NCBI GenBank assembly: GCA_030533315.1
Contig: JAUNJL010000001.1
Coordinates: 1 to 64,000, forward strand
Direction: 5' to 3'
Length of the DNA stretch: 64,000 bases
Source of the DNA: Eubacteriales bacterium
GTDB taxonomy: Bacteria; Bacillota_A; Clostridia; Lachnospirales; Lachnospiraceae
Shown piece by piece: positions 43,286-51,842 of this stretch; position 1 is the stretch's first letter; each line of letters starts with the position of its first letter. The position numbers and the translations under genes were made by a program. The notes under the pieces were generated by a model, which was not told where the DNA came from, made no database searches, and saw nothing but the letters and a program-made list of their open reading frames with translations.

Positions 43286-45217
43286 TCAGCCTTTTCGATT
43301 TTTATGCACCAGGCGCACAGCGGAGACGCCGGACAGGATAAATGACAGCAGCATCATCGCTTCAAATAGATCCTTGTGATGAGGATCTCCTGTTTTTGGC
43401 GCCGTTTTTGCCAGCTCCAATTTCTCAGAGGGAGGCCCCTCCTCCCGGACCGCCATAGGGATGGGGGCCTCCGTGGCCCTTGGCTGGACCCGGACGCTGG
43501 CACTGGAGCGCAGGGATTCCTCCCCGGTCTCCTCCGTTACCACGATGACCTCGTTGACCAGGCTGTCATCCTCCAGCTCCCCAGGGAGCTCCACCACCGC
43601 TTCCAATCCCACCGACTCTCTCGGACGTATTTCTTCAATATACGCCTGGGTCTTGGTGGCATTGAGGCGTACCCCTTCCATCTCCAGGAACTGCGCCCGT
43701 ATATCCGCACTGTAAAACCGCTCCGTACTCACCACAGAGTGCAAGGTCCGCTCACCGGTGTTCCGAATACAGATCTGATAACGGATCACGTCCCCCGGGC
43801 CTGCCGTCTCCCGGTCAGCGGTTTTCTCAACGGTAAACGCCGCCCTCAAAGGCAAAAGCTCCGTCTGGATATCCGCCTGCCGGCTAAGGGTCTGATCCCC
43901 AGCCAAGGTCTGTGCCGTAACCCTGGGGGCGATCATTCCCTCCACAGATTCCTCCGTTTCCACCAAAAGGACGAGGGTGCGCCTCTCTCCCGCTTCTAAA
44001 AGAGGCAGCGCGCCCCCTTCGGTCTCAAAGCCCTCCTGCTCTCCCCAGTAAAAGACAAGCTCCCGGCCGGGAACCTCCGCTGTCAAAGTCAGATCCCTGA
44101 TGGGCAGATCTCCCGTATTGGCAAGCTCCACCTGGTAGGAGAGCCGGTCCCCCGCCTTTGCCTTCTCCCCATCCTGTGTAAGTGACAGGGTAAAATCCCG
44201 TTTTCCCGGAGGAACCGTCACGAGCACGGACGGACTGCTGGCTGCCGCAAGGGCCTGCCCTGCGCCCTCCTCCCACAGAAATACCCCTGCCCCTCCAGGG
44301 CTGGTTCCTCCCCAAAGATCCGTATGGAGAGGCGCATCCTGAGTCAAAGGATAAGAGGCCGCCATTTCCTGGCTTTTGTACTCCTCCCGCAAGGCGATGG
44401 GAATGGACACGCTCCAGCTGTCATATGCTCCTTTGGGAATAGGGAAGGACAGCCTTGTAAGGAACACCTCTCTTCCTTCCCGGTCGTAGACGGGCGTCTC
44501 CGTGATCATGCACCCGGAGGGAAGTCCCGACCGGTCTCCGCCCAGAACCACGTATTCTGACAGGTACACCGTCAATATCCAATGCTTTTCCCTCTGCGGA
44601 TTCGTCTCTCCAAAAGTGACAGTCCCCTTCGGCTGAGCTGCCCATCCCGCCTCCTCAAAGGCCTCTGGCTCCTCCGGCCTGCCTTCCCACAAGGAAGACT
44701 CCGAGGATTCAAAACCCACTGACGGGCTCTCCGCCAGAAGCTCCTGCGGCTCTCCCCCCTGATCTTCCCACAGGGAAGACTCCAGGCGCTCCCCATCCTC
44801 GGACGGGTCCTCCCACAGAAGCTCCTGCGGCGCTCCGGTCTCCTCGACCCAAGCCGCCAGCCTCACTTCCTCAGATGCTGCGTCCTCGTCCACCTGCGGC
44901 TCCCCGGCCCAAAAGTCAGCTTCCCCATGGCCCCAAAAGCTCTCCGCCTCCGGGCTCCGGCCCTCTTCATGGATCTCCTCCACAGAGGAAGCGGCCCTTT
45001 CACTCAGACCTTGCAGTCCCCAAAGCTCTACAAGGAGCGTTCCTTCCTTTAATTCCCCCTCCGGCCAAACGGCTCTTTGGTCTATGCGCACCAACGGCCT
45101 CTCCCCTCTGGCCCTGACCGGGCAAAGCAGGCTCCCCAGAAGCATTCCCCCACAAAGGATCCCCAAAGCTCTGCCCGCCTTTCCTCTTTTCATCCATATG
45201 CACTTTTTTCCCTTCAT
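43286..45217 (-). CDS. Sortase-type cell-surface protein with DUF11-like repeats
   Basis: A 643-residue surface protein. A basic N-terminus and hydrophobic core (about 14-33) form a signal peptide. Residues ~75-190 are Glu/Trp-rich with two ~27-residue copies of PQELL-x-E-x-PS...ESSLWE. Two Ig-like DUF11-type domains follow: AKAGDRLSYQVELANTGD and AGPGDVIRYQICIRNTGE. The end PKTGD, a hydrophobic stretch and a basic tail (HKNRKG) form a sortase signal. The ATG at 45217 has GGAG five bases upstream. No sortase gene is in the window. Role unknown; adhesion is only a guess. Confidence 0.8.
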   Translation of the reverse strand: MKGKKCIWMKRGKAGRALGILCGGMLLGSLLCPVRARGERPLVRIDQRAVWPEGELKEGTLLVELWGLQGLSERAASSVEEIHEEGRSPEAESFWGHGEADFWAGEPQVDEDAASEEVRLAAWVEETGAPQELLWEDPSEDGERLESSLWEDQGGEPQELLAESPSVGFESSESSLWEGRPEEPEAFEEAGWAAQPKGTVTFGETNPQREKHWILTVYLSEYVVLGGDRSGLPSGCMITETPVYDREGREVFLTRLSFPIPKGAYDSWSVSIPIALREEYKSQEMAASYPLTQDAPLHTDLWGGTSPGGAGVFLWEEGAGQALAAASSPSVLVTVPPGKRDFTLSLTQDGEKAKAGDRLSYQVELANTGDLPIRDLTLTAEVPGRELVFYWGEQEGFETEGGALPLLEAGERRTLVLLVETEESVEGMIAPRVTAQTLAGDQTLSRQADIQTELLPLRAAFTVEKTADRETAGPGDVIRYQICIRNTGERTLHSVVSTERFYSADIRAQFLEMEGVRLNATKTQAYIEEIRPRESVGLEAVVELPGELEDDSLVNEVIVVTEETGEESLRSSASVRVQPRATEAPIPMAVREEGPPSEKLELAKTAPKTGDPHHKDLFEAMMLLSFILSGVSAVRLVHKNRKG

Positions 45218-45361
45218 AAAATCTCCATTTCCTCTAAAAGCCAATGTCCCCGAAAAACGGGCGTCTCCCCCGGGACAAATCTACCGCTGCTCTTTTGGAG
45301 AGTCCTCCATGTCCATAGGCTCTCACCTCTTTTCCATGCTGTTGTAAAAAGTGGAATTACC

Positions 45362-45443
45362 GCGCCAGATAGGGCGCAAAGATCAGAATCTCCCCTGTCC
45401 AGCCAGACCGGCCGGACACCTGTTTTTAGATCACAGGAGATTC
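45362..45443 (-). promoter_or_regulatory. Structured leader upstream of the surface protein gene
   Basis: Nested inverted repeats: GAATCTCC (45386-45393) with GGAGATTC (45436-45443), enclosing TGTCC (45396-45400) with GGACA (45414-45418), and a separate GCGCC/GGCGC (45362-45377). They lie 145-225 bases upstream of the start in a 630-base gap with no gene. I found no convincing promoter for the surface gene. Confidence 0.45.
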
Positions 45444-45591
45444 AAATAAGATGGGTTCACTCTATCATATTCCCTGAAAAAACACAATACAGATCGCAGA
45501 ATCTTTCCCGAATTTAGCATTTCTTTATAAAAATTCTATTTCTTTTAGAAATCTTTTAGAAACGAGACACACTTTACACACATTTTATCGC

Positions 45592-45597
45592 TATAAT
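45592..45597 (+). promoter_or_regulatory. Possible -10 element for the arcC transcript
   Basis: A perfect TATAAT in an AT-rich stretch. The matching -35 region is poor (ACACTT at 17 bases), so this is a weak promoter call. Confidence 0.35.
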
Positions 45598-45646
45598 AAA
45601 CCTCGGATAGATGAAAACCACTCTCTATCTCCCCCCTCAAAAAACA

Positions 45647-45681
45647 ACAGGAAGAGGCCGTCCCTAAGGGACGGTCTTTTC
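45647..45681 (+). terminator. Terminator-like hairpin upstream of arcC
   Basis: CCGTCCC (45658-45664) and GGGACGG (45668-45674) with a three-base TAA loop, extended outwards by A/G-rich and T/C-rich arms, then TCTTTTCTGTT. It lies 170 bases before arcC, so it may be an attenuator or end a short RNA. Confidence 0.6.
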
Positions 45682-45848
45682 TGTTGCCATTTCATCCCAT
45701 AGCGTATCAGCTGACGGCAGCCTTTTCCCCCAAGATCCTATTGCATTTCCCCCTCCCGTCTTTTATAATGAATGCCATAAGATCCCGGCGCGCCCAGAAA
45801 AAAAGGGCCGCCGTCATCCTCCCAATACAGAGAAATGAGGTGTCCCCT

Positions 45849-46781
45849 ATGAATGAAAAAATCGTCGTGGTGGCGCTGGGCCACAGAGCTCTGGGCACCA
45901 CTCTTCCAGAACAAAAGGTTGCCTCCAGGCTTGCGGCAAAAGCGGTGGCCGACCTGGTGGAGGAAGGGGCAAGGGTGGTAATCTCCCACAGCAACGGCCC
46001 GCAGGTAGGCATGATCCACACCGCTATGAACGAATTTGGAAAAGCCCACCCGGACTACACCTTTGCGCCCATGTCTGTCTGCTCCGCCATGAGCCAGGGT
46101 TACATCGGCTACGACCTTCAAAATGCCATCCGTGCCCAGTTTATCAGCCGGGGGATCTACAAGCCAGTCAGCACCATTCTGACCCAGGTGGTCATCGATC
46201 CCTATGACGATGCTTTTGCAGAGCCGGAGAAGATCATTGGCCGCGTGCTGACCGCCCAGGAGGCCGAGGCGGAGGAAGAAAAAGGGAATTTTGTCACAGA
46301 GCTTCCCCAGGGCGGCTTCCGCCGCATCGTGGCATCTCCCAAGCCCCAGAAGATCGTGGAGCTGGAGACTGTCCGCACGTTGGTGAATGCAGACCAGGTG
46401 GTGATCGCGGCGGGCGGCGGCGGAATCCCCGTGATGGAGCAGGGCATCGAGCTCCATGGGGCCAGTGCCATCATCGAAAAGGATTTTGCCAGCGGCCTTC
46501 TGGCAGAGGAGCTAAACGCCGACACCCTGATGATCCTCACCAGCGTGGAAAAGGTGAGCCTGAACCTGGGCCGTGAAGACGAAAAATATCTGGACATCCT
46601 CTCTCCAAAGGAGGCCAGGGCCTACATCGAGGATCGGCAGTTTGCCCCAGGCTCCATGCTTCCCAAGATCCAGGCCGGCATCTCCTTCGTGGAAAAGGGG
46701 ACAGGGCGACGCGCCATCATCACCGACATAGCCCATGCCAGGGATGGATACCGGGAGAAGACCGGCACCATCCTGAAATAA
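45849..46781 (+). CDS. arcC: Carbamate kinase
   Basis: A 310-residue amino acid kinase-fold enzyme making ATP and carbamate from carbamoyl phosphate, usually in arginine, agmatine or purine breakdown. Seen are VVISHSNGPQVG, IDPYDDAF, RRIVASPKPQKIVE, AAGGGGIPV and GSMLPKIQA. The usual GGNAL loop at the N-terminus reads GHRAL. The start at 45849 follows GAGGTG; the frame is open upstream without a site. No arginine deiminase or ornithine carbamoyltransferase gene is adjacent, so the source of carbamoyl phosphate is not shown here. Confidence 0.94.
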   Translation: MNEKIVVVALGHRALGTTLPEQKVASRLAAKAVADLVEEGARVVISHSNGPQVGMIHTAMNEFGKAHPDYTFAPMSVCSAMSQGYIGYDLQNAIRAQFISRGIYKPVSTILTQVVIDPYDDAFAEPEKIIGRVLTAQEAEAEEEKGNFVTELPQGGFRRIVASPKPQKIVELETVRTLVNADQVVIAAGGGGIPVMEQGIELHGASAIIEKDFASGLLAEELNADTLMILTSVEKVSLNLGREDEKYLDILSPKEARAYIEDRQFAPGSMLPKIQAGISFVEKGTGRRAIITDIAHARDGYREKTGTILK

Positions 46782-46833
46782 AAAATTAAAGCACAAGTCC
46801 ATCTGCGGCAGAGCCCATACGGCACCGCCCAAA

Positions 46834-46873
46834 AGAAGCATCCCGACGCCTGCGGGATGCTTCTCCTTTTTTT
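46834..46873 (+). terminator. Terminator of arcC
   Basis: A 12-bp perfect stem, AGAAGCATCCCG (46834-46845) with its complement (46853-46864), then CC and seven T. Four A on the other side may let it stop the convergent gene as well. Confidence 0.9.
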
Positions 46874-47349
46874 CATTCGTTTTTTCGGTAATGCTCTTTC
46901 CGTCTTTTGATCCGCGTCCGGCCATAAAGGGACCAAAGCCCGGCGGCCACTCCGTAACAGACCCCCAGCTGGAGAACGTACATGAGGAACACGGTCACAA
47001 AGGAAACCTCCTCTTGGTTGCAGGGGATCTCCGTCACCTCCGCCACCTGCTCCACAAAGGCTCCCATATCCTTTCCCGCCTCCGGTTCCAGTCCATACCA
47101 GGTGATCTTCCCATCTTCCTCATCTGCGACAGCCGCAAGGCAGCGTCCATTGATCCTGTCCACCTCTTCCACCAGCCCCCTTTCCGCATTTCTGCGAAAA
47201 AGATCCAGGCTCATGGTTTCCTTCGGATCCATGGCAGACCAGGAAATCCAGGAAAAAACCAGGGCAAGCACCAGAATGGTTCCCAGAACCAGCATTCTTT
47301 TTTTCCATTTTCCAGAAATCTCTTTTCGTTGTCTGTCCGCTGTCTCCAT
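46873..47349 (-). CDS. Small two-pass membrane protein, unknown function
   Basis: A 158-residue protein I do not recognise. Membrane segments lie near 18-38 and 116-143, enclosing an ~80-residue mainly acidic loop with MSLDLFRRNAERGLVEEVDRI and the Tyr/Trp segment KITWYGLEPEAG. The C-terminus is strongly basic (RTRIKRRKEHYRKNE) and likely cytoplasmic. It lies 21 bases downstream of the CBS gene and ends at the arcC terminator, so it is probably the last gene of the asnA-CBS unit. Confidence 0.65.
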   Translation of the reverse strand: METADRQRKEISGKWKKRMLVLGTILVLALVFSWISWSAMDPKETMSLDLFRRNAERGLVEEVDRINGRCLAAVADEEDGKITWYGLEPEAGKDMGAFVEQVAEVTEIPCNQEEVSFVTVFLMYVLQLGVCYGVAAGLWSLYGRTRIKRRKEHYRKNE

Positions 47350-47370
47350 TCCTATCTCCCCCGACTGAGC

Positions 47371-47808
47371 TTATGCCTCGTCCCGCTCCCCGCATTCCCG
47401 GGAGAGCCTTTTCATCTCTCCGTAACAATATTTGATAATGGCCTTCCTTGTGATGATCCCAATAAAAAAGCCCTGATCGTCCACCACGGGAACGTAATTC
47501 TGATTGATTGCCCGATCCAGCAGCCCCTCCATGTCTGAATTGACATGTACCGGCTTGTAGGTGGCCCGACGGGGAACGGCCATGATCGGCACCCCCTCCG
47601 CTTCCCTGATATCCGCGATCCCAAGGCGCTTGACGCCCCACAAAAGATCCCCTTCCGAAATCGTACCGGTATACTTCCCCTCCGAATTTAAGATGGGAAT
47701 ACAGGAAAACTTGCGGTGCTCCATTTTCTCCAGTGTCTGTCTCAGGGTCTCATCTTCAAAAATGTACGCCACCTCGCTTTTGGGCGTCAAAAAAAATAAT
47801 ATGTTCAC
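47371..47808 (-). CDS. CBS-pair domain protein, GTG start
   Basis: A 145-residue protein consisting almost only of two CBS motifs. These begin VAYIFEDETLRQTLEKMEHRKFSCIPIL and KPVHVNSDMEGLLDRAINQNYVPVVDD, an adenosine-nucleotide-binding module. The start is GTG at 47808 with AAAGGAG seven bases upstream, giving the family opening MNILFFLTPKSEV. It lies 102 bases downstream of asnA. Ligand and partner unknown. Confidence 0.85.
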   Translation of the reverse strand: MNILFFLTPKSEVAYIFEDETLRQTLEKMEHRKFSCIPILNSEGKYTGTISEGDLLWGVKRLGIADIREAEGVPIMAVPRRATYKPVHVNSDMEGLLDRAINQNYVPVVDDQGFFIGIITRKAIIKYCYGEMKRLSRECGERDEA

Positions 47809-47910
47809 TGCAAAACTCCTTTGTGTTCCATAAATCCTAAGCAATCCTGCCAGCCGGATCGCCGCTGGCAAAAAACAGGAAGATCCTCTGCAGCTCCTCA
47901 GCCCCGCCTC

Positions 47911-48918
47911 CTACAAAAGCTGAAGCCCCGCCTCCTTTGCCTGATCCAGGATCTCGTCAGGCCAAAGTGACGCATGTACCTCGCCGATATGGGCTTTCCG
48001 CAGGAAAAACATACAGATACGGGACTGCCCGATACCGCCTCCGATGGTGTAAGGCAGCTCCTTGTTGAGAACGGCCTTCTGGAAGGGCAACTCCCTCCTG
48101 TCATCGCAGCCCGCCTCCGTCAGCTGTCTGTCCAGCGCCGCCTCGTCCACCCGGATCCCCATGGAGGAGAGCTCCAGAGCGATATCCAGCACAGGATAAT
48201 ATACCAGGATATCTCCATTTAATTCCCAGTCGTCATAATCCGGCGCCCGGCCGTCGTGGCGCTCTCCGTTGGAAAGGGTCTTTCCCACCTGCATAAGAAA
48301 AACGGCGCCCTTTTCCCGGACGATCTGATACTCCCTCTCCTTGGGAGAAAGCTGAGGATACCTGTCCACCAGCTCCTGGGAGGTCACAAAGGTGATCTCC
48401 CTGGGAAGAATCTCCTCAATGTAGTCATACTGTACGGCCATGTATTTTTCCGTCTTTCGGAGAACACTGTAAATGGTCTTTACGGTGGAGATCAGCGTCT
48501 CCATGGTCCGTTCCTCCTTGTCGATGACCCTTTCCCAATCCCATTGATCCACATATATGGAATGGATGTTGTCCGTGTCCTCGTCCCTTCGGATGGCCAC
48601 CATATCCGTGTACAGACCCTCTCCCCTGGAGAATCCATACTTTTGGAGCGCATAGCGCTTCCATTTCGCAAGAGAATGAACGATCTCCGCATTCCCGCTT
48701 CTGTTCTTGATGTCAAAGCTTACGGGGCGCTCCACCCCGTTCAGGTTGTCGTTCAGCCCGGAGCTGGGATCCACGAATATGGGAGCAGAGACACGGAGAA
48801 GCTTCAGCTTCTGAGCCAGTGTCTGCTGAAAAAAGTCCTTTACGATCTTGATCGCCACCTGGGTATCATGAAGATTCAGATCTGCCTGATAACCCGCAGG
48901 TATGATTAGCTGTTCCAT
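47911..48918 (-). CDS. asnA: Aspartate-ammonia ligase (asparagine synthetase A)
   Basis: A 335-residue class II aminoacyl-tRNA-synthetase-like enzyme making asparagine from aspartate, ammonia and ATP. Family segments are VSAPIFVDPSSGLNDNLNGVERPV, EIVHSLAKWKR, GLYTDMVAIRRDE, YVDQWDWE and TIGGGIGQSRICMFFL. The start at 48918 has AAGGAGG upstream; the reading frame remains open through the leader. It has a consensus promoter and a structured ~107-base leader but no T-box signature that I can see. Confidence 0.96.
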   Translation of the reverse strand: MEQLIIPAGYQADLNLHDTQVAIKIVKDFFQQTLAQKLKLLRVSAPIFVDPSSGLNDNLNGVERPVSFDIKNRSGNAEIVHSLAKWKRYALQKYGFSRGEGLYTDMVAIRRDEDTDNIHSIYVDQWDWERVIDKEERTMETLISTVKTIYSVLRKTEKYMAVQYDYIEEILPREITFVTSQELVDRYPQLSPKEREYQIVREKGAVFLMQVGKTLSNGERHDGRAPDYDDWELNGDILVYYPVLDIALELSSMGIRVDEAALDRQLTEAGCDDRRELPFQKAVLNKELPYTIGGGIGQSRICMFFLRKAHIGEVHASLWPDEILDQAKEAGLQLL

Positions 48919-49031
48919 GAGAGCCTCCTTACCCGGCCAGTTCTTCTGCCGGCGTCCACCACCTGTCATCCTTCCCTGGGACGCCCCTGCATGGAGCCTT
49001 GTTTTTCCATGCGACCGCCTGGCCATCCACC
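48919..49031 (-). ncRNA. Candidate three-helix leader RNA of asnA
   Basis: The leader folds on paper as a three-way junction. P1 is GGCCAG (49019-49024) with CTGGCC (48935-48940). P2 is a 7-bp hairpin (49006-49012 with 48989-48995, 10-base loop). P3 is a 7-bp hairpin GGCGTCC/GGACGCC (48979-48985 with 48951-48957, 21-base loop). The P1 3' strand ends four bases before AAGGAGG (48924-48930). A cis-regulatory RNA is plausible; no known class was recognised. Confidence 0.45.
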
Positions 49032-49060
49032 ATTATAACAGGATTTTCTTTCATTGGCAA
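49032..49060 (-). promoter_or_regulatory. Promoter of asnA
   Basis: TTGCCA (49055-49060), 17 bases, TATAAT (49032-49037). It is only nine bases from the divergent promoter at 49069-49097, so the two polymerase sites share control DNA. Confidence 0.75.
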
Positions 49061-49068
49061 TTTAGTGC

Positions 49069-49097
49069 TTGAAAGATTTCTATAAAGTAGATAAAAT
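49069..49097 (+). promoter_or_regulatory. Promoter of the zinc-ribbon membrane protein gene
   Basis: TTGAAA (49069-49074), 17 bases, TAAAAT (49092-49097), about 97 bases before the start codon at 49195. Confidence 0.7.
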
Positions 49098-49194
49098 ATC
49101 TATAAAGAAAGCGGCCATCCGGCGGCCCGCTCAGCCAGAACCGGATCTGTGCCCTGAGAAATCATTTTTACTGATCTGATAAGGGGGGAAGATG

Positions 49195-50052
49195 ATGGAA
49201 AGAGAAAAATGTCAGATCTGCGACGGGCCCATCTCGCAGGGAAGATGCCGATACTGTGGAATGCCTTACCGCAAGGACGAGCTTTTGTACCACCTAAACG
49301 AAAACCAGGAGGAGCACTACCGCCACGCCACCCCAAGAGCCAGGGCCATCCTGGACCAAAAAAAGGCGCCGGCCGGAGGTTCCAAGGCGCCAGCCGGGCC
49401 TTCCTCCGCTGCCAAAGCCGTCACTTCCCAAAAGACAGCGGCCAAGACCAGGAATACGGCTTCGGAGCGAACGGCGCCCCAAAAGCTCTCCGACCGAAGG
49501 AACGCCCTGAAAAAGGCCCAGATTCAGTCCCGTACGTACAAGGCCTTTGGAAGCAGCTCCCGGCCCCAAAAGAAAAAGAAGCGCCTCCTTTTCCGGGTCC
49601 TTCTTTTTGTCTTTGTCCTGCAGTTCCTTCCTGCAGCGCTGAACGCCCTGATGCGCAGCAGCGCCCTGTCCCGCCTTGCGGACACGATCACCGGAGGCCG
49701 CCGCTCTGCCGTGGCCACAGATGAAATCGGCCTTTCCGTGGGCGAGCCCCTGTGGGATTACGATTCCCAGACCACCTATGTGACCTGCACCTGGCTGGGT
49801 CGAGAGCCCCTGGTGGTGGGAACGGACATTCCCGAAGGCCCTTATGTCTTCATCCTTGACAGCGGCGACGCCAGCCTCCTGATCACGGACGCCCAGGGAG
49901 ACGACGCCCTTCTTTCCCTCTCTGAGGACACCAGGGAGCCCCAGCCCCTCTTCCTCTCTGCGGGGATGGAGATCTCCCTGCACAGCGCAGAATACGCCAA
50001 TGCCTTTGTGGACATCCGTTATGTGGAAGAGCCGGCAGGCTCCTCCCTGTAG
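49195..50052 (+). CDS. Zinc-ribbon membrane protein, unknown function
   Basis: A 285-residue protein. It starts with a zinc ribbon (CQICDGPI...CRYCGMPY, two CXXC pairs within residues 6-24), followed by a Lys/Ala/Ser-rich linker (~50-125), one membrane segment (about 130-150) and a ~130-residue C-terminal domain with GEPLWDYDSQTTYVTCTW that is probably extracellular. I do not recognise the last domain. GGGGGG lies six bases before the ATG at 49195; an ATG one codon earlier is possible. It is a single gene, divergent from asnA and convergent with the amino acid ABC genes. Confidence 0.8.
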   Translation: MEREKCQICDGPISQGRCRYCGMPYRKDELLYHLNENQEEHYRHATPRARAILDQKKAPAGGSKAPAGPSSAAKAVTSQKTAAKTRNTASERTAPQKLSDRRNALKKAQIQSRTYKAFGSSSRPQKKKKRLLFRVLLFVFVLQFLPAALNALMRSSALSRLADTITGGRRSAVATDEIGLSVGEPLWDYDSQTTYVTCTWLGREPLVVGTDIPEGPYVFILDSGDASLLITDAQGDDALLSLSEDTREPQPLFLSAGMEISLHSAEYANAFVDIRYVEEPAGSSL

Positions 50053-50073
50053 TCCTAAAAGACTGCGCCGGAT

Positions 50074-50820
50074 CTACAGAACCTTGGAGAGAAACTCCCT
50101 CAGCCTGGGATTTCTGGGATTCTCAAAGAATACCCCAGGCTGATCTTCCTCCTGGATCTTTCCCTGATCGATAAAAACCACCCTGGTGGCCACTTCCTTC
50201 GCAAAGCCCATCTCATGAGTCACCACCACCATAGTCATCCCGGATTTTGCCAGCTCCCGCATAAGCCCCAGCACCTCTCCCACCATCTCCGGATCCAACG
50301 CGGAGGTAGGCTCGTCAAACAGCATCACATCTGGATTCATGGCCAGGGACCGGGCGATGGCGATCCTCTGCTTCTGTCCCCCGGAAAGCATTTCCGGATA
50401 GGTGTCCGCCTTTTCAGGAAGCCCCACCCGCAAAAGGAGCTGCTCCGCCCTCTTTTCCGCCTCCTCCTTTGACATCAGCTTCAAGGCCACAGGGGCCATC
50501 ATGATGTTTTCCTTCACCGTCTTATGTGGAAAAAGATTGAACTGCTGGAATACCATGCCGATCTTCCGGCGATGGAGGTTGATGTCCACCTTGGGATCCG
50601 TGATATCCGTCCCTTCAAACAGGATGCGGCCTCCCGTGGGGACCTCCAGCAGGTTCAGGGAGCGGAGAAAGGTGGATTTGCCGGAGCCTGAGGGGCCGAT
50701 CACCACCACAACCTCCCCCTGGCAGATATCCGTGGTAATCCCATCCAGTACCAGATTGTCTCCAAAGGCCTTTCGCAGCCCCTGTACCTGGATCAATATT
50801 TTGCTTTTGTCAACGCTCAC
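50074..50820 (-). CDS. Polar amino acid ABC transporter, ATPase (GlnQ-like), GTG start
   Basis: A 248-residue ABC ATPase of the polar amino acid family. Walker [11 protein letters not shown]-loop [14 protein letters not shown], signature LSGGQKQR, Walker [15 protein letters not shown] and H-loop [10 protein letters not shown] are intact. The start is GTG at 50820 with GGAGG ten bases upstream, overlapping the permease gene by 11 bases. It powers the permease next to it and, by position, works with the permuted binding protein. Confidence 0.93.
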   Translation of the reverse strand: MSVDKSKILIQVQGLRKAFGDNLVLDGITTDICQGEVVVVIGPSGSGKSTFLRSLNLLEVPTGGRILFEGTDITDPKVDINLHRRKIGMVFQQFNLFPHKTVKENIMMAPVALKLMSKEEAEKRAEQLLLRVGLPEKADTYPEMLSGGQKQRIAIARSLAMNPDVMLFDEPTSALDPEMVGEVLGLMRELAKSGMTMVVVTHEMGFAKEVATRVVFIDQGKIQEEDQPGVFFENPRNPRLREFLSKVL

Positions 50821-51505
50821 TGGTACGAAGCCTCCTCTCCAGTTTGTTCATAAAGTAAGTCAGGATCATGACGATCGCCAGATAGATCACGGCCGCCGCC
50901 AGCAGGGGGTAAAAGGCGTTGTAGGTACGGCTCTGGATCAGCATGGCCCCCTTGGTCAGATCCATCATGCCAATGTAGCCGATGATGGAGGTCTCCTTGA
51001 TCAATACGATAAATTCGTTCACAAGGGCCGGCAGAACATTCTTGAAGGCCTGGGGCAAAATGATCATGCGCATGGTCTGGGTAAAGTTCAGTCCCAGGCT
51101 CCTTCCCGCCTCCGTCTGCCCCTGGTCAATGGACATAATGCCGGAGCGGACGATCTCCGCCACGTAAGCGCCAGAGTTGATGCCAAAGGCAAGGCCTCCC
51201 ACCATAAACTTGTTCACGTTCCTCACGGAGCCGAAGATCACATAATTCATGATCAAAAGCTGGATCATGGTGGGCGTTCCCCGGATCACCGTCAAATACA
51301 CCTTACAGACAGCGTTCAGCACCTTAAACTTACCTGATTTATCGCTGGTGGAACGGATGATGGCCACCAAAAAGCCGATGACGATACCGATGAGAACGGC
51401 CAGAATGGTGATGGCCAGCGTGGTCTTCAGTCCATCCAGTAGCCAAAGATACCGATCCTCCTTGATGAAATTCAGATAAAAATTCTTTTTCAAGCTTTCC
51501 AACAT
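50810..51505 (-). CDS. Polar amino acid ABC transporter, permease
   Basis: A 231-residue permease of the His/Glu/Gln family with about five membrane segments. The [17 protein letters not shown] opening, the [12 protein letters not shown] region and the EAA loop [22 protein letters not shown] that contacts the ATPase are clear. The start at 51505 follows GAGGAAGAAAG; the frame stays open 69 codons upstream without support. A 337-base gap separates it from the binding protein gene. Confidence 0.92.
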   Translation of the reverse strand: MLESLKKNFYLNFIKEDRYLWLLDGLKTTLAITILAVLIGIVIGFLVAIIRSTSDKSGKFKVLNAVCKVYLTVIRGTPTMIQLLIMNYVIFGSVRNVNKFMVGGLAFGINSGAYVAEIVRSGIMSIDQGQTEAGRSLGLNFTQTMRMIILPQAFKNVLPALVNEFIVLIKETSIIGYIGMMDLTKGAMLIQSRTYNAFYPLLAAAVIYLAIVMILTYFMNKLERRLRTSER

Positions 51506-51842
51506 CTTTCTTCCTCGTATCCAATGATCAAAACGCAGCCGTCCAGACGCCCGGGCCGTCACATGCAAAATCCAAAAAAGCCACCTGCACGCTCCAAGCT
51601 CCGCACACATTTCCGTCTTTTTTCCCGCAGTTCGTGCAGGAAACACACAGACCGCCCCGGGACGCTCCGCCCAAAAACAGACAGGGCCTTCGACTGCCGT
51701 TTCCAGAAACAAGAGGAGCCGTCGGCTTATATGCGCTTAAGCAGACAGCTCCATCACTCCTGCGGCCTGGGGATCCTCCCCCTAGCCGCCTGTCATTTCT
51801 TATGCCTCCGAAGCCTTATGTGCCGTTTTTCCGGCAGAGCCC
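51506..51842 (-). other. Gene-free spacer with hairpins inside the amino acid ABC operon
   Basis: No gene is supported between the binding protein and the permease. A GC-rich hairpin (GCGGC/GCCGC enclosing GGGG/CCCC, 51762-51789) lies about 50 bases after the binding-protein stop, and GCTTA/TAAGC follows. Neither has an immediate T run. They could protect the upstream message or lower permease expression, as in the liv operon. Confidence 0.5.

Noticed and set aside
45684..45848. An N-terminal extension of carbamate kinase by 55 residues
   Set aside because: The family starts at the MNEKIVVVALG segment, and the GAGGTG site precedes the ATG at 45849; the upstream part has no similarity to the family.
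48919..49031. T-box leader for asnA
   Set aside because: The leader is too short, no terminator/antiterminator pair is present, and I see no T-box core sequence.
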